This document shows positions 1-8,222 of a stretch of 64,000 nucleotides of DNA, piece by piece. Source of the DNA: Lysobacteraceae bacterium NML08-0793 (GTDB lineage Bacteria > Pseudomonadota > Gammaproteobacteria > Xanthomonadales > Xanthomonadaceae); the NCBI GenBank assembly GCA_002798275.1, contig NWQR01000002.1, positions 558,001-622,000 of the forward strand. The letters are read 5' to 3'. The notes under the pieces were generated by a model. It worked only from the letters and a program-made list of their open reading frames with translations, made no database searches and was not told where the DNA came from. How positions within the stretch are numbered: the stretch's first letter is position 1; every line of letters starts with the position of its first letter. Position numbers and translations under genes: made by a program.

Positions 1-37
1 TCTATTCTCTCTTGGAAGCTGAAAACATGGGATGCCG

Positions 38-61
38 GGGTGAAGCGTCAACACTTCACCC
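38..61 (-). other. Intercistronic hairpin after rplF
   Basis: An 8-bp perfect inverted repeat (GGGTGAAG/CTTCACCC with an 8-nt loop) lies just after the rplF stop codon, where rplR would be expected to follow. No T-tract follows it on the minus strand, so it is more likely an RNA-stability or processing structure than a terminator. The next gene, expected to be rplR, lies outside the window. Confidence 0.4.
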
Positions 62-70
62 ACGAGCGCC

Positions 71-598
71 TTAGGCTTTCTTGGCTTCCTTGCGGATGAT
101 GACTTCGTCGGAATACTTCACACCCTTGCCCTTGTAAGGCTCCGGCGGACGATAGGCGCGGATCTTGGCAGCCACCTGACCCACCAACTGCTTGTCGGCA
201 CCGGCCACGACGATTTCAGTCTGGCTCGGGGTGGTGATGGTGATGCCTTCAGGCGTATTGAACAGCACCGGGTGCGAGAAGCCCAGCGCCAAGTTCAGAT
301 CCTTGCCCTGCATCGAGGCACGATAACCCACGCCGACCAGTTCCAGCTTGCGCTCGAAACCTTCGGATACGCCCTTGACCATATTGGCCAGGATGGCGCG
401 CAGGGTGCCGGTCATCGCCACGCGATCGGGGCTGGCGGCATTCAGCAGGATTTCGTTGTTTTCGACCTTCATTTCCACGCCCTGCGGCTGGGCAATGAAC
501 AGATTGCCCTTGCCACCCTTGACGCTGATCTGGCCGTTTTCGTTCTTGATTTCCACGCCCTTGGGCAGGGCAATCGGCTTCTTGGCTACGCGAGACAT
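71..598 (-). CDS. rplF: 50S ribosomal protein L6
   Basis: The 175-residue product has the usual L6 length and begins [12 protein letters not shown]. Its C-terminal region carries the conserved stretch [12 protein letters not shown] near residues 150-161, which belongs to the 23S rRNA-binding part of L6. L6 binds domain VI of 23S rRNA near the GTPase-associated region of the large subunit. An AGGAGA ribosome binding site precedes the ATG. It is the last complete spc-operon gene here, 12 nt after rpsH, and no anomaly is visible. Confidence 0.97.
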   Translation of the reverse strand: MSRVAKKPIALPKGVEIKNENGQISVKGGKGNLFIAQPQGVEMKVENNEILLNAASPDRVAMTGTLRAILANMVKGVSEGFERKLELVGVGYRASMQGKDLNLALGFSHPVLFNTPEGITITTPSQTEIVVAGADKQLVGQVAAKIRAYRPPEPYKGKGVKYSDEVIIRKEAKKA

Positions 599-610
599 GG
601 GATTCTCCTA

Positions 611-1009
611 TTAGGCCACGAAGCACAGGACTTCACCGCCGACGCCAGCCTGACGTGCAGCGGCATCGGTCATGATGCCCTTGGAGGTGGAAACGATGGC
701 AATACCCAGACCGCCCAGCACCTTCGGCAAATCATTTTTGCCGCGATACTGACGCAGACCCGAACGCGAAACGCGCTTCAGGGTTTCGATGACAGGCTTG
801 CCCTGGAAGTATTTGAGTTCGACCTCAAGCTCGGCCTTGCCGCCACCTAGGTCTTCAACGCGCAGGTCGGCGATATAGCCTTCGGCCTTGAGGACGTTGG
901 CGATAGCGACCTTGGTCTTGGAGGACGGCATCTTCACCGTCGGCTTGCCCACAGCGGCGGCATTCTTGATGCGCACCAGCATGTCGGCGATGGGATCAGT
1001 CATGCTCAT
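611..1009 (-). CDS. rpsH: 30S ribosomal protein S8
   Basis: The 132-residue protein starts [17 protein letters not shown], a signature S8 N-terminus, and ends with the conserved block [20 protein letters not shown]8 binds helix 21 of 16S rRNA early in 30S assembly and in enterics represses spc operon translation by binding the rplE start region. The gene is separated from rpsN by an unusually long 187-bp gap with a strong hairpin, so its expression relative to upstream genes may be tuned separately. That last point is inference. Confidence 0.97.
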   Translation of the reverse strand: MSMTDPIADMLVRIKNAAAVGKPTVKMPSSKTKVAIANVLKAEGYIADLRVEDLGGGKAELEVELKYFQGKPVIETLKRVSRSGLRQYRGKNDLPKVLGGLGIAIVSTSKGIMTDAAARQAGVGGEVLCFVA

Positions 1010-1153
1010 GAATTATTCCTTGAGTCAGCACCGATATCCGCTTTCGCAGAAATCTTGTGAGTAAATGAATCCGACTGACTCACGCCAGCCGGGGCTTGCA
1101 ACTTGCAAGCCGCGCATTGTGCCCCAAATTACTTCAGGGCGCAAGCTTGCACG

Positions 1154-1185
1154 ACAATGGGCAGGCATTGCGGCCTGCCCATTGT
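1154..1185. repeat. Perfect 13-bp inverted repeat in rpsN-rpsH gap
   Basis: ACAATGGGCAGGC and its exact reverse complement flank a 6-nt loop, inside a 187-bp gap (1010-1196) where spc operons usually have only a few bases. No T-tract follows in either direction. It may be an RNA-processing or stabilising hairpin, or a dispersed palindromic element. I see no gene in the gap; short ORFs covering it have no ribosome binding site. Confidence 0.55.
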
Positions 1186-1196
1186 AGATGCAGTCG

Positions 1197-1502
1197 TTAC
1201 CAGGACGCCTTGCGCAGACCCGGCACGTCGCCACGCATGGTGGCTTCGCGCAGCTTGTTGCGGCCGAGGCCGAACTTGCTGTAAACGCCCTTCGGACGAC
1301 CCGTCAAGGCACAACGGGTGGTCTGGCGGGAAGGCGAAGAGTCACGCGGCAGTTTCTGCAACTTGACCGAGGCTTCCATCTTTTCTTCGTAGGAAGCGGT
1401 CTGGCTCTTCAGGATCTTCTTCAGCGCCTCACGCTTTTCGCCGTGTTGCTTGACGAGCTTGGTGCGCTTGAGATCACGGTTGATCATGCTGGTCTTGGCC
1501 AT
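1197..1502 (-). CDS. rpsN: 30S ribosomal protein S14 (zinc-free form)
   Basis: The 101-residue length and the lack of CxxC pairs identify the long zinc-independent S14 of proteobacteria. The conserved C-terminal half includes [24 protein letters not shown] split across residues about 64-87, and the protein ends GLRKASW, as is typical. S14 sits in the head of the 30S subunit near S3 and S10. It follows rplE by 15 nt. The gap on its 3' side is longer than usual for this operon. Confidence 0.96.
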   Translation of the reverse strand: MAKTSMINRDLKRTKLVKQHGEKREALKKILKSQTASYEEKMEASVKLQKLPRDSSPSRQTTRCALTGRPKGVYSKFGLGRNKLREATMRGDVPGLRKASW

Positions 1503-1517
1503 GCGTATCTCTCTTGA

Positions 1518-2057
1518 TCAGCGGAACGGGAAGCGGAAGGCTTCGAGCAACGCCTTGGCTTCTTCGTTGGTCTTGGCGGTGGTGGTGATGGCGATATCCA
1601 TGCCGCGGGTCGCATCGATCTGGTCGAAGTCGATTTCCGGGAAGATGATCTGTTCCTTCACGCCCATGTTGAAGTTGCCGCGACCGTCAAAGGACTTGCC
1701 CGAAACACCACGGAAGTCGCGCACGCGCGGCAGCGAGATGTTGATCAGACGATCAAGAAACTCGTACATATGCGCACGACGCAGGGTGACTTTGCAGCCA
1801 ATCGGCCAGCCGTCACGGATCTTGAACGAAGCCACGGAAATGCGCGACTTGGTGACCACGGGCTTTTGACCCGAAATCTTGGCCATATCGGCCACGGCAT
1901 TTTCCAGCACTTTCTTGTTGGTCGCCGCTTCACCCACACCCATGTTCAGGGTGATTTTGGTGATCTTCGGCACTTCCATCGGATTGGTGTAGCCAAAACG
2001 CTTCATCAGCGCCGGCACCACTTCTTCCTTGTAGATTTTTTCCAGTCGAGTGGTCAT
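1518..2057 (-). CDS. rplE: 50S ribosomal protein L5
   Basis: The 179-residue protein begins [18 protein letters not shown] and carries the L5 signature [10 protein letters not shown] near residues 34-43. It ends with [21 protein letters not shown], normal for L5. L5 binds 5S rRNA with L18 and contacts the P-site tRNA from the central protuberance. Length and start match the family. In the spc operon it follows rplX by 11 nt, and I see no frameshift. Confidence 0.97.
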   Translation of the reverse strand: MTTRLEKIYKEEVVPALMKRFGYTNPMEVPKITKITLNMGVGEAATNKKVLENAVADMAKISGQKPVVTKSRISVASFKIRDGWPIGCKVTLRRAHMYEFLDRLINISLPRVRDFRGVSGKSFDGRGNFNMGVKEQIIFPEIDFDQIDATRGMDIAITTTAKTNEEAKALLEAFRFPFR

Positions 2058-2068
2058 AGCTTCATTCC

Positions 2069-2383
2069 TCAGGCGTCAACCGCCTCGTCGCTGGAGCGGA
2101 ACACGCGAATCTTGCGTCCATCCTCCAGCACCTTGGTCTTGATGCGCTCACCCTTGCCGGTGGCCGGGTTGAACAACATCACGTTGGAAACATGGATCGA
2201 GGCTTCACGCTCGATGATGCCACCGGGCTGCCCCGCCTGCGGGTTGGCCTTGGTGTGGCGCTTGACCATGTTGATATTGGACACGACCACGCGGTCGCCT
2301 AGGACGCGAACGACATCGCCCTTCTTGCCCTTGTCCTTGCCGGTGATAACGACGACCTGGTCGCCTTTTTTGATGCGATTCAT
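2069..2383 (-). CDS. rplX: 50S ribosomal protein L24
   Basis: The predicted start [12 protein letters not shown] gives 104 residues, the expected L24 length; an upstream in-frame ATG at 2416 overlaps rplN and is rejected. A GAGAGGA ribosome binding site precedes the chosen ATG. The N-terminal KOW motif ([17 protein letters not shown]) is clear. L24 is an assembly initiator that binds the 5' domain of 23S rRNA near the exit tunnel. The gene sits between rplN and rplE, as in other proteobacterial spc operons. Confidence 0.96.
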   Translation of the reverse strand: MNRIKKGDQVVVITGKDKGKKGDVVRVLGDRVVVSNINMVKRHTKANPQAGQPGGIIEREASIHVSNVMLFNPATGKGERIKTKVLEDGRKIRVFRSSDEAVDA

Positions 2384-2396
2384 GGTGTCCTCTCCC

Positions 2397-2765
2397 TTAC
2401 AGCACTTCAGGGGCAAGCGAAACGATCTTCATGAACTTTTCCGAGCGCAATTCGCGCGTAACCGGCCCGAAGATACGGGTACCGATGGGTTCATGCTTGT
2501 TGTTGAGCAGTACGGCGGCGTTGCCGTCGAAGCGAATCAGGCTGCCATCGGCGCGACGCACACCCTTGCGGGTACGCACCACGACGGCATTGTAAACATC
2601 GCCTTTCTTCACCTTGCCGCGCGGAATGGCTTCTTTTACCGACACCTTGATGATGTCACCGATACCGGCATAACGGCGCTTGGAACCGCCAAGCACCTTG
2701 ATGCACATGACTTCTTTGGCACCGGAGTTGTCGGCAACGTCGAGGTGGCTTTGCATCTGGATCAT
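2397..2765 (-). CDS. rplN: 50S ribosomal protein L14
   Basis: The 122-residue product starts [19 protein letters not shown] and ends with SLAPEVL, both characteristic of L14. The central [16 protein letters not shown] segment is conserved. L14 lies at the subunit interface and forms bridges with 16S rRNA; RsfS binds it when translation is silenced. It is the first gene of the spc transcription unit, 16 nt after rpsQ, so any spc promoter would lie inside rpsQ. No clear promoter was recognised there. Confidence 0.97.
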   Translation of the reverse strand: MIQMQSHLDVADNSGAKEVMCIKVLGGSKRRYAGIGDIIKVSVKEAIPRGKVKKGDVYNAVVVRTRKGVRRADGSLIRFDGNAAVLLNNKHEPIGTRIFGPVTRELRSEKFMKIVSLAPEVL

Positions 2766-2781
2766 GTGGTGGCCTCCTCAG

Positions 2782-3045
2782 TTATTCCGCAGCGTGGGCG
2801 AGCACTTCGACCACGCGCCAGTTCTTGGTTTTCGACAGCGGCGCGCATTCGACAATGCGAACCAGATCGCCTTCTTTACAGGCGTTTTCAGCGTCGTGGG
2901 CATGCAGCTTGGTGGAGCGACGGATGTACTTGCCGTACAGCGCGTGCTTGACGTGACGCTCAACCAGCACCGTCACCGTCTTGTCCATCTTGTTGCTGAC
3001 CACGCGGCCTTCGACCGTGTGCTGCTTTTTATCAGTGTTGTTCAT
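2782..3045 (-). CDS. rpsQ: 30S ribosomal protein S17
   Basis: Starting at ATG 3045 ([16 protein letters not shown]) gives 87 residues and leaves an AGGA ribosome binding site 6 nt upstream; the longer reading frame starts at a TTG and is less likely. The OB-fold core includes [22 protein letters not shown], with the conserved DKTV motif. S17 binds the 5' domain of 16S rRNA and is a primary assembly protein. It is the last gene of the S10 operon, 15 nt downstream of rpmC. Confidence 0.96.
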   Translation of the reverse strand: MNNTDKKQHTVEGRVVSNKMDKTVTVLVERHVKHALYGKYIRRSTKLHAHDAENACKEGDLVRIVECAPLSKTKNWRVVEVLAHAAE

Positions 3046-3060
3046 GGTCAATCCTGTGGG

Positions 3061-3249
3061 TTACTGCCCGGCGGTGCCGAGCAGCATTTTGACACGTGCG
3101 ATTTCGCGACGAACGCGACGCACATCGTGGGTCTTGGCCAGCTGGCCAGTCACCTTCTGCATGCGCAGAGAGAATTGCTCTTTCTGCAAATCCAGCAGGT
3201 GGCTTTTCAGTTCGGCCTGCGACTTTTGGCGGAGTTCTTTGATATCCAT
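3061..3249 (-). CDS. rpmC: 50S ribosomal protein L29
   Basis: The 62-residue helical protein begins [15 protein letters not shown] and has the conserved [14 protein letters not shown] segment and the C-terminal [14 protein letters not shown] helix. L29 lies at the polypeptide exit and forms part of the docking site for SRP and trigger factor together with L23. Its ATG overlaps the rplP stop by one base (TGATG), which points to translational coupling. Size is normal. Confidence 0.95.
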   Translation of the reverse strand: MDIKELRQKSQAELKSHLLDLQKEQFSLRMQKVTGQLAKTHDVRRVRREIARVKMLLGTAGQ

Positions 3250-3662
3250 CAGCGCACCGTCCGGTTCACAAATTGGGTGGTAACCGAAAGCTTGGCAGAA
3301 GCTAGGCGGAACGCTTCGCGTGCCACTTCTTCGCTGACGCCTTCGATTTCATAGATCATGCGACCCGGCTGGATCTGCGCGACCCAATATTCCACATTAC
3401 CCTTACCCGAGCCCATGCGGACTTCGATTGGCTTTTCGGTAATCGGCTTGTCGGGGAACACGCGGATCCACATCTTGCCGCCACGCTTGACGTAGCGGCT
3501 GATGGCGCGACGGGCAGCTTCAATCTGGCGCGCGGTCAGGCGGCCGGTTTGCGTGGCACGCAGGCCATACTCACCGAACGAAACCTGATTGGCGCTCCAG
3601 GACAGGCCTTCGTTACGGCCTTTGTGCTGCTTGCGATACTTGGTACGTTTGGGTTGCAACAT
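3249..3662 (-). CDS. rplP: 50S ribosomal protein L16
   Basis: The 137-residue sequence starts [17 protein letters not shown] and contains the L16 signatures [23 protein letters not shown] (in part residues 45-66) and [12 protein letters not shown]-like [13 protein letters not shown]16 is needed for late 50S maturation and tRNA positioning in the A site. An Arg of the MGSGKG loop region is the usual site of hydroxylation by RoxA (YcfD) in gammaproteobacteria. The gene lies 2 nt after rpsC and is coupled to rpmC. Confidence 0.97.
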   Translation of the reverse strand: MLQPKRTKYRKQHKGRNEGLSWSANQVSFGEYGLRATQTGRLTARQIEAARRAISRYVKRGGKMWIRVFPDKPITEKPIEVRMGSGKGNVEYWVAQIQPGRMIYEIEGVSEEVAREAFRLASAKLSVTTQFVNRTVR

Positions 3663-3664
3663 GA

Positions 3665-4399
3665 TTAACCCCTTGCTTCACGTTCGCCACGCGGCTGACG
3701 CGGTGCACGAGCAGGACGCTCGCTACGCTCGTTGCGCGGCTCTTCGTTCTTTTCCTGGCCCACTTGTGCGAAGTCGAAGATTTCGCCCTTGTAGATCCAG
3801 ACCTTGATGCCGATCACGCCGTAAGTGGTATGCGCTTCGGCAAAGCCGTAGTCGATGTCCGCACGCAGGGTGTGCAGCGGCACGCGGCCTTCGCGGTACC
3901 ACTCCGAACGGGCGATTTCAGCACCGTTCAAGCGGCCTGCGACATTGACCTTGATACCCAGCGCACCAAGACGCATGGCATTGCCCACCGCACGCTTCAT
4001 GGCGCGACGGAACATAATGCGGCGCTCCAGCTGCTGGGCGATGGATTCAGCCACCAGTTGTGCATCGAGTTCAGGCTTGCGGACTTCGCTGACATTGATG
4101 TGCGCCGGAACGCCCATCATGTCGGAAACTTCCTTGCGCAGCTTTTCGATGTCTTCACCGCGCTTGCCAATCACCACGCCCGGACGGGCGGTGTGAATGG
4201 TGACGCGGGCGGACTTGGCCGGACGCTCGATGGTGATTTTGCTGATGCCGGCTGCGGCCAGCTTCTTGCGCAGCATGTCGCGAACCTTGAGGTCGGCGGC
4301 GAGGAATTCTGCGAATTCCTTCTTGCCGGCATACCACTTGGAGTTCCAGTCCTTGGCGATGCCAAGACGGATGCCTACGGGATGTACTTTATGACCCAT
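3665..4399 (-). CDS. rpsC: 30S ribosomal protein S3
   Basis: The 244-residue protein begins [14 protein letters not shown]. It has the KH-domain core with the [11 protein letters not shown] loop near residues 78-88, and the C-terminal domain [12 protein letters not shown]3 forms the mRNA entry channel with S4 and S5 and contributes to ribosomal helicase activity. The tail after residue 215 is rich in Arg, Glu and Pro, as in related xanthomonads. It overlaps nothing and follows rplV by 2 nt. Confidence 0.97.
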   Translation of the reverse strand: MGHKVHPVGIRLGIAKDWNSKWYAGKKEFAEFLAADLKVRDMLRKKLAAAGISKITIERPAKSARVTIHTARPGVVIGKRGEDIEKLRKEVSDMMGVPAHINVSEVRKPELDAQLVAESIAQQLERRIMFRRAMKRAVGNAMRLGALGIKVNVAGRLNGAEIARSEWYREGRVPLHTLRADIDYGFAEAHTTYGVIGIKVWIYKGEIFDFAQVGQEKNEEPRNERSERPARAPRQPRGEREARG

Positions 4400-4401
4400 G
4401 A

Positions 4402-4737
4402 TTACTTGCCCTCGGCGACGACGATGGTGATGTGGCTGGTGCGCTTCAAGATGCGAGTGCCACGCCCCTTTGCACGCGCCATGAAGCGCTTCAGGGTGGG
4501 GCCTTCATCGACCATGATGGTCTTAACCTTGAGTGCATCAGCATCGGCACCGGCATTGTTTTCAGCGTTGGACACAGCCGACCACAACAGCTTGTGGATC
4601 ATGGCAGCGGCCTTCTTGTCGCTGAACTTCAACAGGTCAAGTGCACGGGCTGCGGGCAGGCCGCGAACTTGATCTGCCACCAGACGGGCTTTCTGCGGGG
4701 AGATGCGCGCGGTGCGCAGGACTGCTTTTGCTTCCAT
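4402..4737 (-). CDS. rplV: 50S ribosomal protein L22
   Basis: Starting at [20 protein letters not shown] gives 111 residues, the expected length, with AAGGAG 8 nt upstream; an ATG two codons earlier sits too close to that site. The conserved C-terminal block [28 protein letters not shown] forms the beta-hairpin and tunnel-lining region. L22 extends into the peptide exit tunnel near the macrolide site. No hairpin deletion of the kind linked to erythromycin resistance is evident. Confidence 0.96.
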   Translation of the reverse strand: MEAKAVLRTARISPQKARLVADQVRGLPAARALDLLKFSDKKAAAMIHKLLWSAVSNAENNAGADADALKVKTIMVDEGPTLKRFMARAKGRGTRILKRTSHITIVVAEGK

Positions 4738-4749
4738 TGTCATCTCTCC

Positions 4750-5019
4750 TTACTTCGACTTCTTATCGCCGCCGTGACCTTTGAAGGTACGGGTCAGTGC
4801 GAATTCGCCGAGCTTGTGGCCCACCATGTTTTCGTTGACCAGCACCGGCACATGATTCTTGCCGTTGTGGACAGCGATGGTGAAACCCACCATTTCCGGC
4901 AGGATCATCGAACGACGCGACCAGGTCTTGATCGGCTTCTTGGTGTTGTTGCCCGCTTCTTCCACCTTCTTCAGCAGGTGGTGATCAATGAAGGGGCCTT
5001 TCTTGAGTGAACGTGCCAT
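4750..5019 (-). CDS. rpsS: 30S ribosomal protein S19
   Basis: The 89-residue protein begins [19 protein letters not shown] and has the conserved [22 protein letters not shown] core and [15 protein letters not shown]19 sits in the 30S head with S13 and contacts the large subunit through inter-subunit bridges. It is separated from rplB by only 6 nt, so the two are probably translated together. Length and sequence are ordinary for a gammaproteobacterium. Confidence 0.97.
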   Translation of the reverse strand: MARSLKKGPFIDHHLLKKVEEAGNNTKKPIKTWSRRSMILPEMVGFTIAVHNGKNHVPVLVNENMVGHKLGEFALTRTFKGHGGDKKSK

Positions 5020-5025
5020 GGCCGA

Positions 5026-5853
5026 TTAACTCCTGCGATCGCGCACGATGAACTTCTGGGTGCGCTTGTTCTTGCGGGTCTTGTAACCCTTGGTCGGGAC
5101 GCCCCACGGGGTGACCGGGTGCGGATTACCTTGGCCGGCCTTGGCTTCACCACCACCGTGCGGGTGGTCAACCGGGTTCATCACCACACCGCGAACGGTC
5201 GGACGAACACCGCGCCAACGCTTGGCACCGGCTTTACCCAGTTTTTCCAGGTTGTGCTCGACATTGCCCACTTCACCGATGGTGGCACGGCATTCCACCG
5301 GCACCTTGCGCATTTCGCCCGAGCGCAGACGCAGCGTGGCATAGCCCTGCTCGCGCGCGATGAGCTGCACACCGGCACCCGCGGCACGCGCCATTTGCGC
5401 ACCCTTGCCCGGCTTCATTTCGATGCAGTGAATGGTGGTACCCACCGGGATATTGCGCAGCGGCAAGGTATTGCCGGCGCGAATCGGTGCGGATTCACCT
5501 GCCAGCACTTGGTCGCCTGCCTTCAGGCCCTTCGGGGCGATGATGTAGCGACGCTCACCGTCCACATACAGCAGCAACGCAATGTGCGCAGTGCGGTTGG
5601 GATCGTATTCAATGCGCTCAACCTTGGCCGGAATGCCTTCTTTGTTGCGCTTGAAATCGATGATGCGATAGTGCTGCTTGTGACCACCACCGATGTGGCG
5701 GGTGGTGATGCGGCCGTGATGGTTGCGGCCACCGGTTTTGCCCTGCTTTTCCAGCAGCGGTGCATACGGCGCACCCTTGTGGAGATCGGGCGTGACCACG
5801 CGAACCGCGCTACGGCGGCCGGCAGAGGTCGGTTTGAAAGTCATCAAAGGCAT
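5026..5853 (-). CDS. rplB: 50S ribosomal protein L2
   Basis: The 275-residue sequence starts [20 protein letters not shown]. It contains the RNA-binding [23 protein letters not shown] region near residues 40-62 and the catalytically important [16 protein letters not shown] loop near residue 225. L2 is essential for subunit association and peptidyl transferase centre assembly. The gene lies 10 nt after rplW and has no anomalies. Confidence 0.98.
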   Translation of the reverse strand: MPLMTFKPTSAGRRSAVRVVTPDLHKGAPYAPLLEKQGKTGGRNHHGRITTRHIGGGHKQHYRIIDFKRNKEGIPAKVERIEYDPNRTAHIALLLYVDGERRYIIAPKGLKAGDQVLAGESAPIRAGNTLPLRNIPVGTTIHCIEMKPGKGAQMARAAGAGVQLIAREQGYATLRLRSGEMRKVPVECRATIGEVGNVEHNLEKLGKAGAKRWRGVRPTVRGVVMNPVDHPHGGGEAKAGQGNPHPVTPWGVPTKGYKTRKNKRTQKFIVRDRRS

Positions 5854-5863
5854 CGTGTGCTCC

Positions 5864-6157
5864 TTAGGCCTTCGCCGTCACGTCGATGGCCTGACCTTCG
5901 GCCAACTTGACGTAAGCCTTGCGCCAGTCCTTGCGGCTCCCCATACGCGAACGGAAAGCCTTGGACTTACCCTTCACGTTGACCACGTTCACCGATTCGA
6001 CCTTGACATCAAAGATTTGCTCAACGGCAGCCTTGACATCGGCCTTGGTAGCGGTGGTTGCCACTTCAAAGACGTACTGATTGGATACTTCCTGCAAACG
6101 TGCGGTCTTTTCCGACACGCGCGGTGCACGAATCACTTCATAGATATTGGTGGTCAT
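5864..6157 (-). CDS. rplW: 50S ribosomal protein L23
   Basis: The predicted start [20 protein letters not shown] (97 residues) uses an ATG that overlaps the rplD stop as ATGA; the longer frame begins with a GTG inside rplD. Conserved features are VSEKT near residues 13-17 and [25 protein letters not shown]23 is the main docking site for trigger factor and SRP at the tunnel exit. The 4-bp overlap indicates translational coupling to rplD. Confidence 0.95.
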   Translation of the reverse strand: MTTNIYEVIRAPRVSEKTARLQEVSNQYVFEVATTATKADVKAAVEQIFDVKVESVNVVNVKGKSKAFRSRMGSRKDWRKAYVKLAEGQAIDVTAKA

Positions 6158-6756
6158 GCCAGCCACTCCTCGATCTTCTTCACCGCATCGGTGGTGATGA
6201 TCACCGAGTCGGAGGCGACCAGCGACACCGGATCCAGGCCCTGCACGTCACGCACTTCGACGTAGGGCAGGTTGCGAGCCGCCAGATACAGCGATTCGCT
6301 GGCTTCCTCAAGCACCAGCAACGGACGCTTGCCCGCTTCCAGTTCCTTGAGCTTGCCGACCAGACCACGGGTCTTGGGCGAATCCACTTCGATGGTGTCC
6401 ACCACGGTCAGACGTTCCTGGCGGTTCAGCTCCGACAGGATGGCCGCCATAGCAGCGCGATACATCTTGCGGTTGACCTTCTGCGCAAAGCTGCGCGGCT
6501 TGGCCGCAAAAGTCACGCCACCGCCGACGAAGATCGGCGCAGTCAGCGCACCGTGACGGGCACCGCCGCCCTTCTGGCGCTTGGACTTCTTGGTGGTGCC
6601 ATTGACTTCCGAACGGGTCTTCTGCGCCTTGGTACCCGCGCGACCAGCGTTACGGTAAGCCACCACGACCTGATGCACTAGGTCTTCAGAGAATTCACGA
6701 CCGAACACTGCGTCGGATACCGACACCTTGCCGCCGTTTTTGATGGTCAGTTCCAT
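6154..6756 (-). CDS. rplD: 50S ribosomal protein L4
   Basis: Starting at [22 protein letters not shown] (200 residues) puts GGGAG 7 nt upstream and matches xanthomonad L4 proteins; an ATGA-coupled ATG at 6762 is the alternative. The tunnel-lining extended loop with [25 protein letters not shown] lies near residues 50-80. In E. coli, L4 represses its own S10 operon through the rpsJ leader and also inhibits RNase E. Whether that control operates here is not visible from sequence. Confidence 0.96.
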   Translation of the reverse strand: MELTIKNGGKVSVSDAVFGREFSEDLVHQVVVAYRNAGRAGTKAQKTRSEVNGTTKKSKRQKGGGARHGALTAPIFVGGGVTFAAKPRSFAQKVNRKMYRAAMAAILSELNRQERLTVVDTIEVDSPKTRGLVGKLKELEAGKRPLLVLEEASESLYLAARNLPYVEVRDVQGLDPVSLVASDSVIITTDAVKKIEEWLA

Positions 6757-6758
6757 GC

Positions 6759-7415
6759 TCATGCTCCCTTGCTTGCCGGACGCACGATGACATCACCACC
6801 CGGCGCACCCGGCACCGCACCGCGCACGGCAATCAGGCCGCGCTCGGCATCCACCTTCACAACCTGAAGGTTTTGCGTGGTTTGCGTTTCCGCACCCATG
6901 TGACCGGACATTTTCTTGCCCGGGAACACACGACCCGGCGTCTGACGCTGACCGATCGAGCCCGGAGCACGATGCGACAGCGAGTTACCGTGGGTGGCAT
7001 CACCCATGGTGAAGTTCCAACGCTTGATGGTGCCTTGGAAGCCCTTACCCTTGGTCACGCCCTGGACATCGACCAGTTGACCTTCGGCAAAGATGTCGGC
7101 ACGAATTTCGCCGCCCACTTCAAAGCCCGAGAGCTTGTCATCGGCCACGCGGAACTCCCACAGGCCACGACCGGCTTCCACCTTAGCCTTGGCCAAGTGA
7201 CCGGCACCTGCCTTGTTGACCAGAGCAGCGCGCTTGACACCGGCAGTCACCTGCACAGCGCTGTAACCGTCATTTTCGACGGTCTTGATTTGGGTGATGC
7301 GGTTCGGCGTAGCTTCGATGAGCGTTACCGGAATGGACTTGCCATCTTCGGTAAACACGCGGCTCATGCCTGCCTTGCGGCCGACCAGACCCAGCTGATG
7401 AATTTTCGTCGACAT
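6759..7415 (-). CDS. rplC: 50S ribosomal protein L3
   Basis: The 218-residue protein begins [21 protein letters not shown] and contains the [23 protein letters not shown] segment near residues 145-170, which holds the Gln methylated by PrmB in many proteobacteria. L3 initiates 50S assembly and reaches into the peptidyl transferase centre. A GAGGAGC ribosome binding site precedes the ATG, and rpsJ ends 13 nt upstream. No resistance-type change is evident. Confidence 0.97.
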   Translation of the reverse strand: MSTKIHQLGLVGRKAGMSRVFTEDGKSIPVTLIEATPNRITQIKTVENDGYSAVQVTAGVKRAALVNKAGAGHLAKAKVEAGRGLWEFRVADDKLSGFEVGGEIRADIFAEGQLVDVQGVTKGKGFQGTIKRWNFTMGDATHGNSLSHRAPGSIGQRQTPGRVFPGKKMSGHMGAETQTTQNLQVVKVDAERGLIAVRGAVPGAPGGDVIVRPASKGA

Positions 7416-7428
7416 GATGATGCGCTCC

Positions 7429-7740
7429 TCAGGTCAACTTGATCTGCACGTCAACACCAGCGGCCAGTTCGAGCTTCATCAGCGCGTCCACGGTCTTGTC
7501 ATTGGGGTCGACGATATCGAGCACACGCTTGTGCGTGCGGGTTTCGTACTGGTCACGCGCGTCTTTATCGACGTGCGGCGACACCAGCACGGTGTAGCGT
7601 TCAGTCTTGGTCGGCAGCGGGATCGGGCCACGCACTTGCGCGCCGGTCCGCTTGGCCGTCTCGACAATCTCGCTGGCCGAGCGATCGATCAGACGATGAT
7701 CGAAAGCCTTGAGCCGAATGCGGATTTTTTGATCCGTCAT
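7429..7740 (-). CDS. rpsJ: 30S ribosomal protein S10 (NusE)
   Basis: The chosen start [21 protein letters not shown] gives 103 residues, the exact family size; the 13 extra N-terminal residues of the longer frame are not conserved. A CGAGGAA ribosome binding site lies just upstream. S10 is a 30S head protein and also the NusE component of transcription antitermination with NusB and NusG. It is the first gene of the S10 operon. Its usual upstream neighbour tufA is about 14.7 kb away because the CRISPR-Cas locus lies between them. Confidence 0.97.
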   Translation of the reverse strand: MTDQKIRIRLKAFDHRLIDRSASEIVETAKRTGAQVRGPIPLPTKTERYTVLVSPHVDKDARDQYETRTHKRVLDIVDPNDKTVDALMKLELAAGVDVQIKLT

Positions 7741-7960
7741 GACGGAAGTTCCTCGGTCAATGGCTGAGCCTTTCGGCAAAGCCCCTGCAAAACGCAGGAA
7801 GTTCTAAAGAGCGACAGGCAGAACGGCTATTTGCGCCCTGCCCCGTTACGGCAATCCATTCAAACAACAATGGCGGCCCGGTTACCCGGCCCGCCCAGAG
7901 CAAAAACAAACGCGGAAGCCCTCCCCAAAAGGAAGAACCACGCGACCTGTCCTTGTCTGG

Positions 7961-7992
7961 CGAATACGAGGCGCATCCTGCTCCTCATTTCG
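7961..7992 (-). repeat. Leader element shared with the rpsL leader (copy 1)
   Basis: Thirty-two bases match the segment at 27114-27145 at 29 positions. Both copies lie in the same orientation, about 170-220 bp upstream of the first gene of a ribosomal protein operon (rpsJ and rpsL) and downstream of a predicted promoter. A common regulatory role in the 5' UTR is inferred from this placement. Confidence 0.5.
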
Positions 7993-8034
7993 CTGGCACT
8001 GCAGAAACGAAGACGTTTCCACAATTGGTCGCGC

Positions 8035-8063
8035 ATTCTGTCAGGCTCTCACAACGATTGCAA
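8035..8063 (-). promoter_or_regulatory. Candidate S10 operon promoter
   Basis: On the minus strand TTGCAA (8058-8063) and CAGAAT (8035-8040) are separated by 17 bp. Each box matches the sigma-70 consensus at 4 of 6 positions, and the same CAGAAT -10 occurs in the tRNA-tufB promoter at 41610-41615. The predicted transcript would start near 8028, about 290 nt upstream of rpsJ, before the shared leader element. Confidence 0.4.
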
Positions 8064-8222
8064 GCCCTCACCCACGCTTTTCGAGTGCTTGAGCACATGT
8101 TTCACAAAAGCCCACAAGGCAGATACGTCAACGTGCCGCAAGACGAGCCTGCGCGAAAGACAACATCAGCACTGGCAGTGGCCAATAACTCACCGACGTT
8201 GCGCACAGCGCCTGCGACCAGC

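Larger units (their letters stand above)
7741..8222 (-). promoter_or_regulatory. S10 operon leader region
   Basis: This 482-bp stretch between rpsJ and the distal end of the CRISPR array has no convincing gene. It contains a candidate promoter (8035-8063), a 32-bp element shared with the rpsL leader (7961-7992), a GC-rich imperfect hairpin (about 7874-7892) followed by only a weak T-rich run, and a CCTGC/GCAGG hairpin (about 7785-7799) close to rpsJ. Nothing resembles a strong intrinsic terminator for the array transcript, which runs towards rpsJ. The assignment as an S10 leader rests on position only. Confidence 0.5.
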
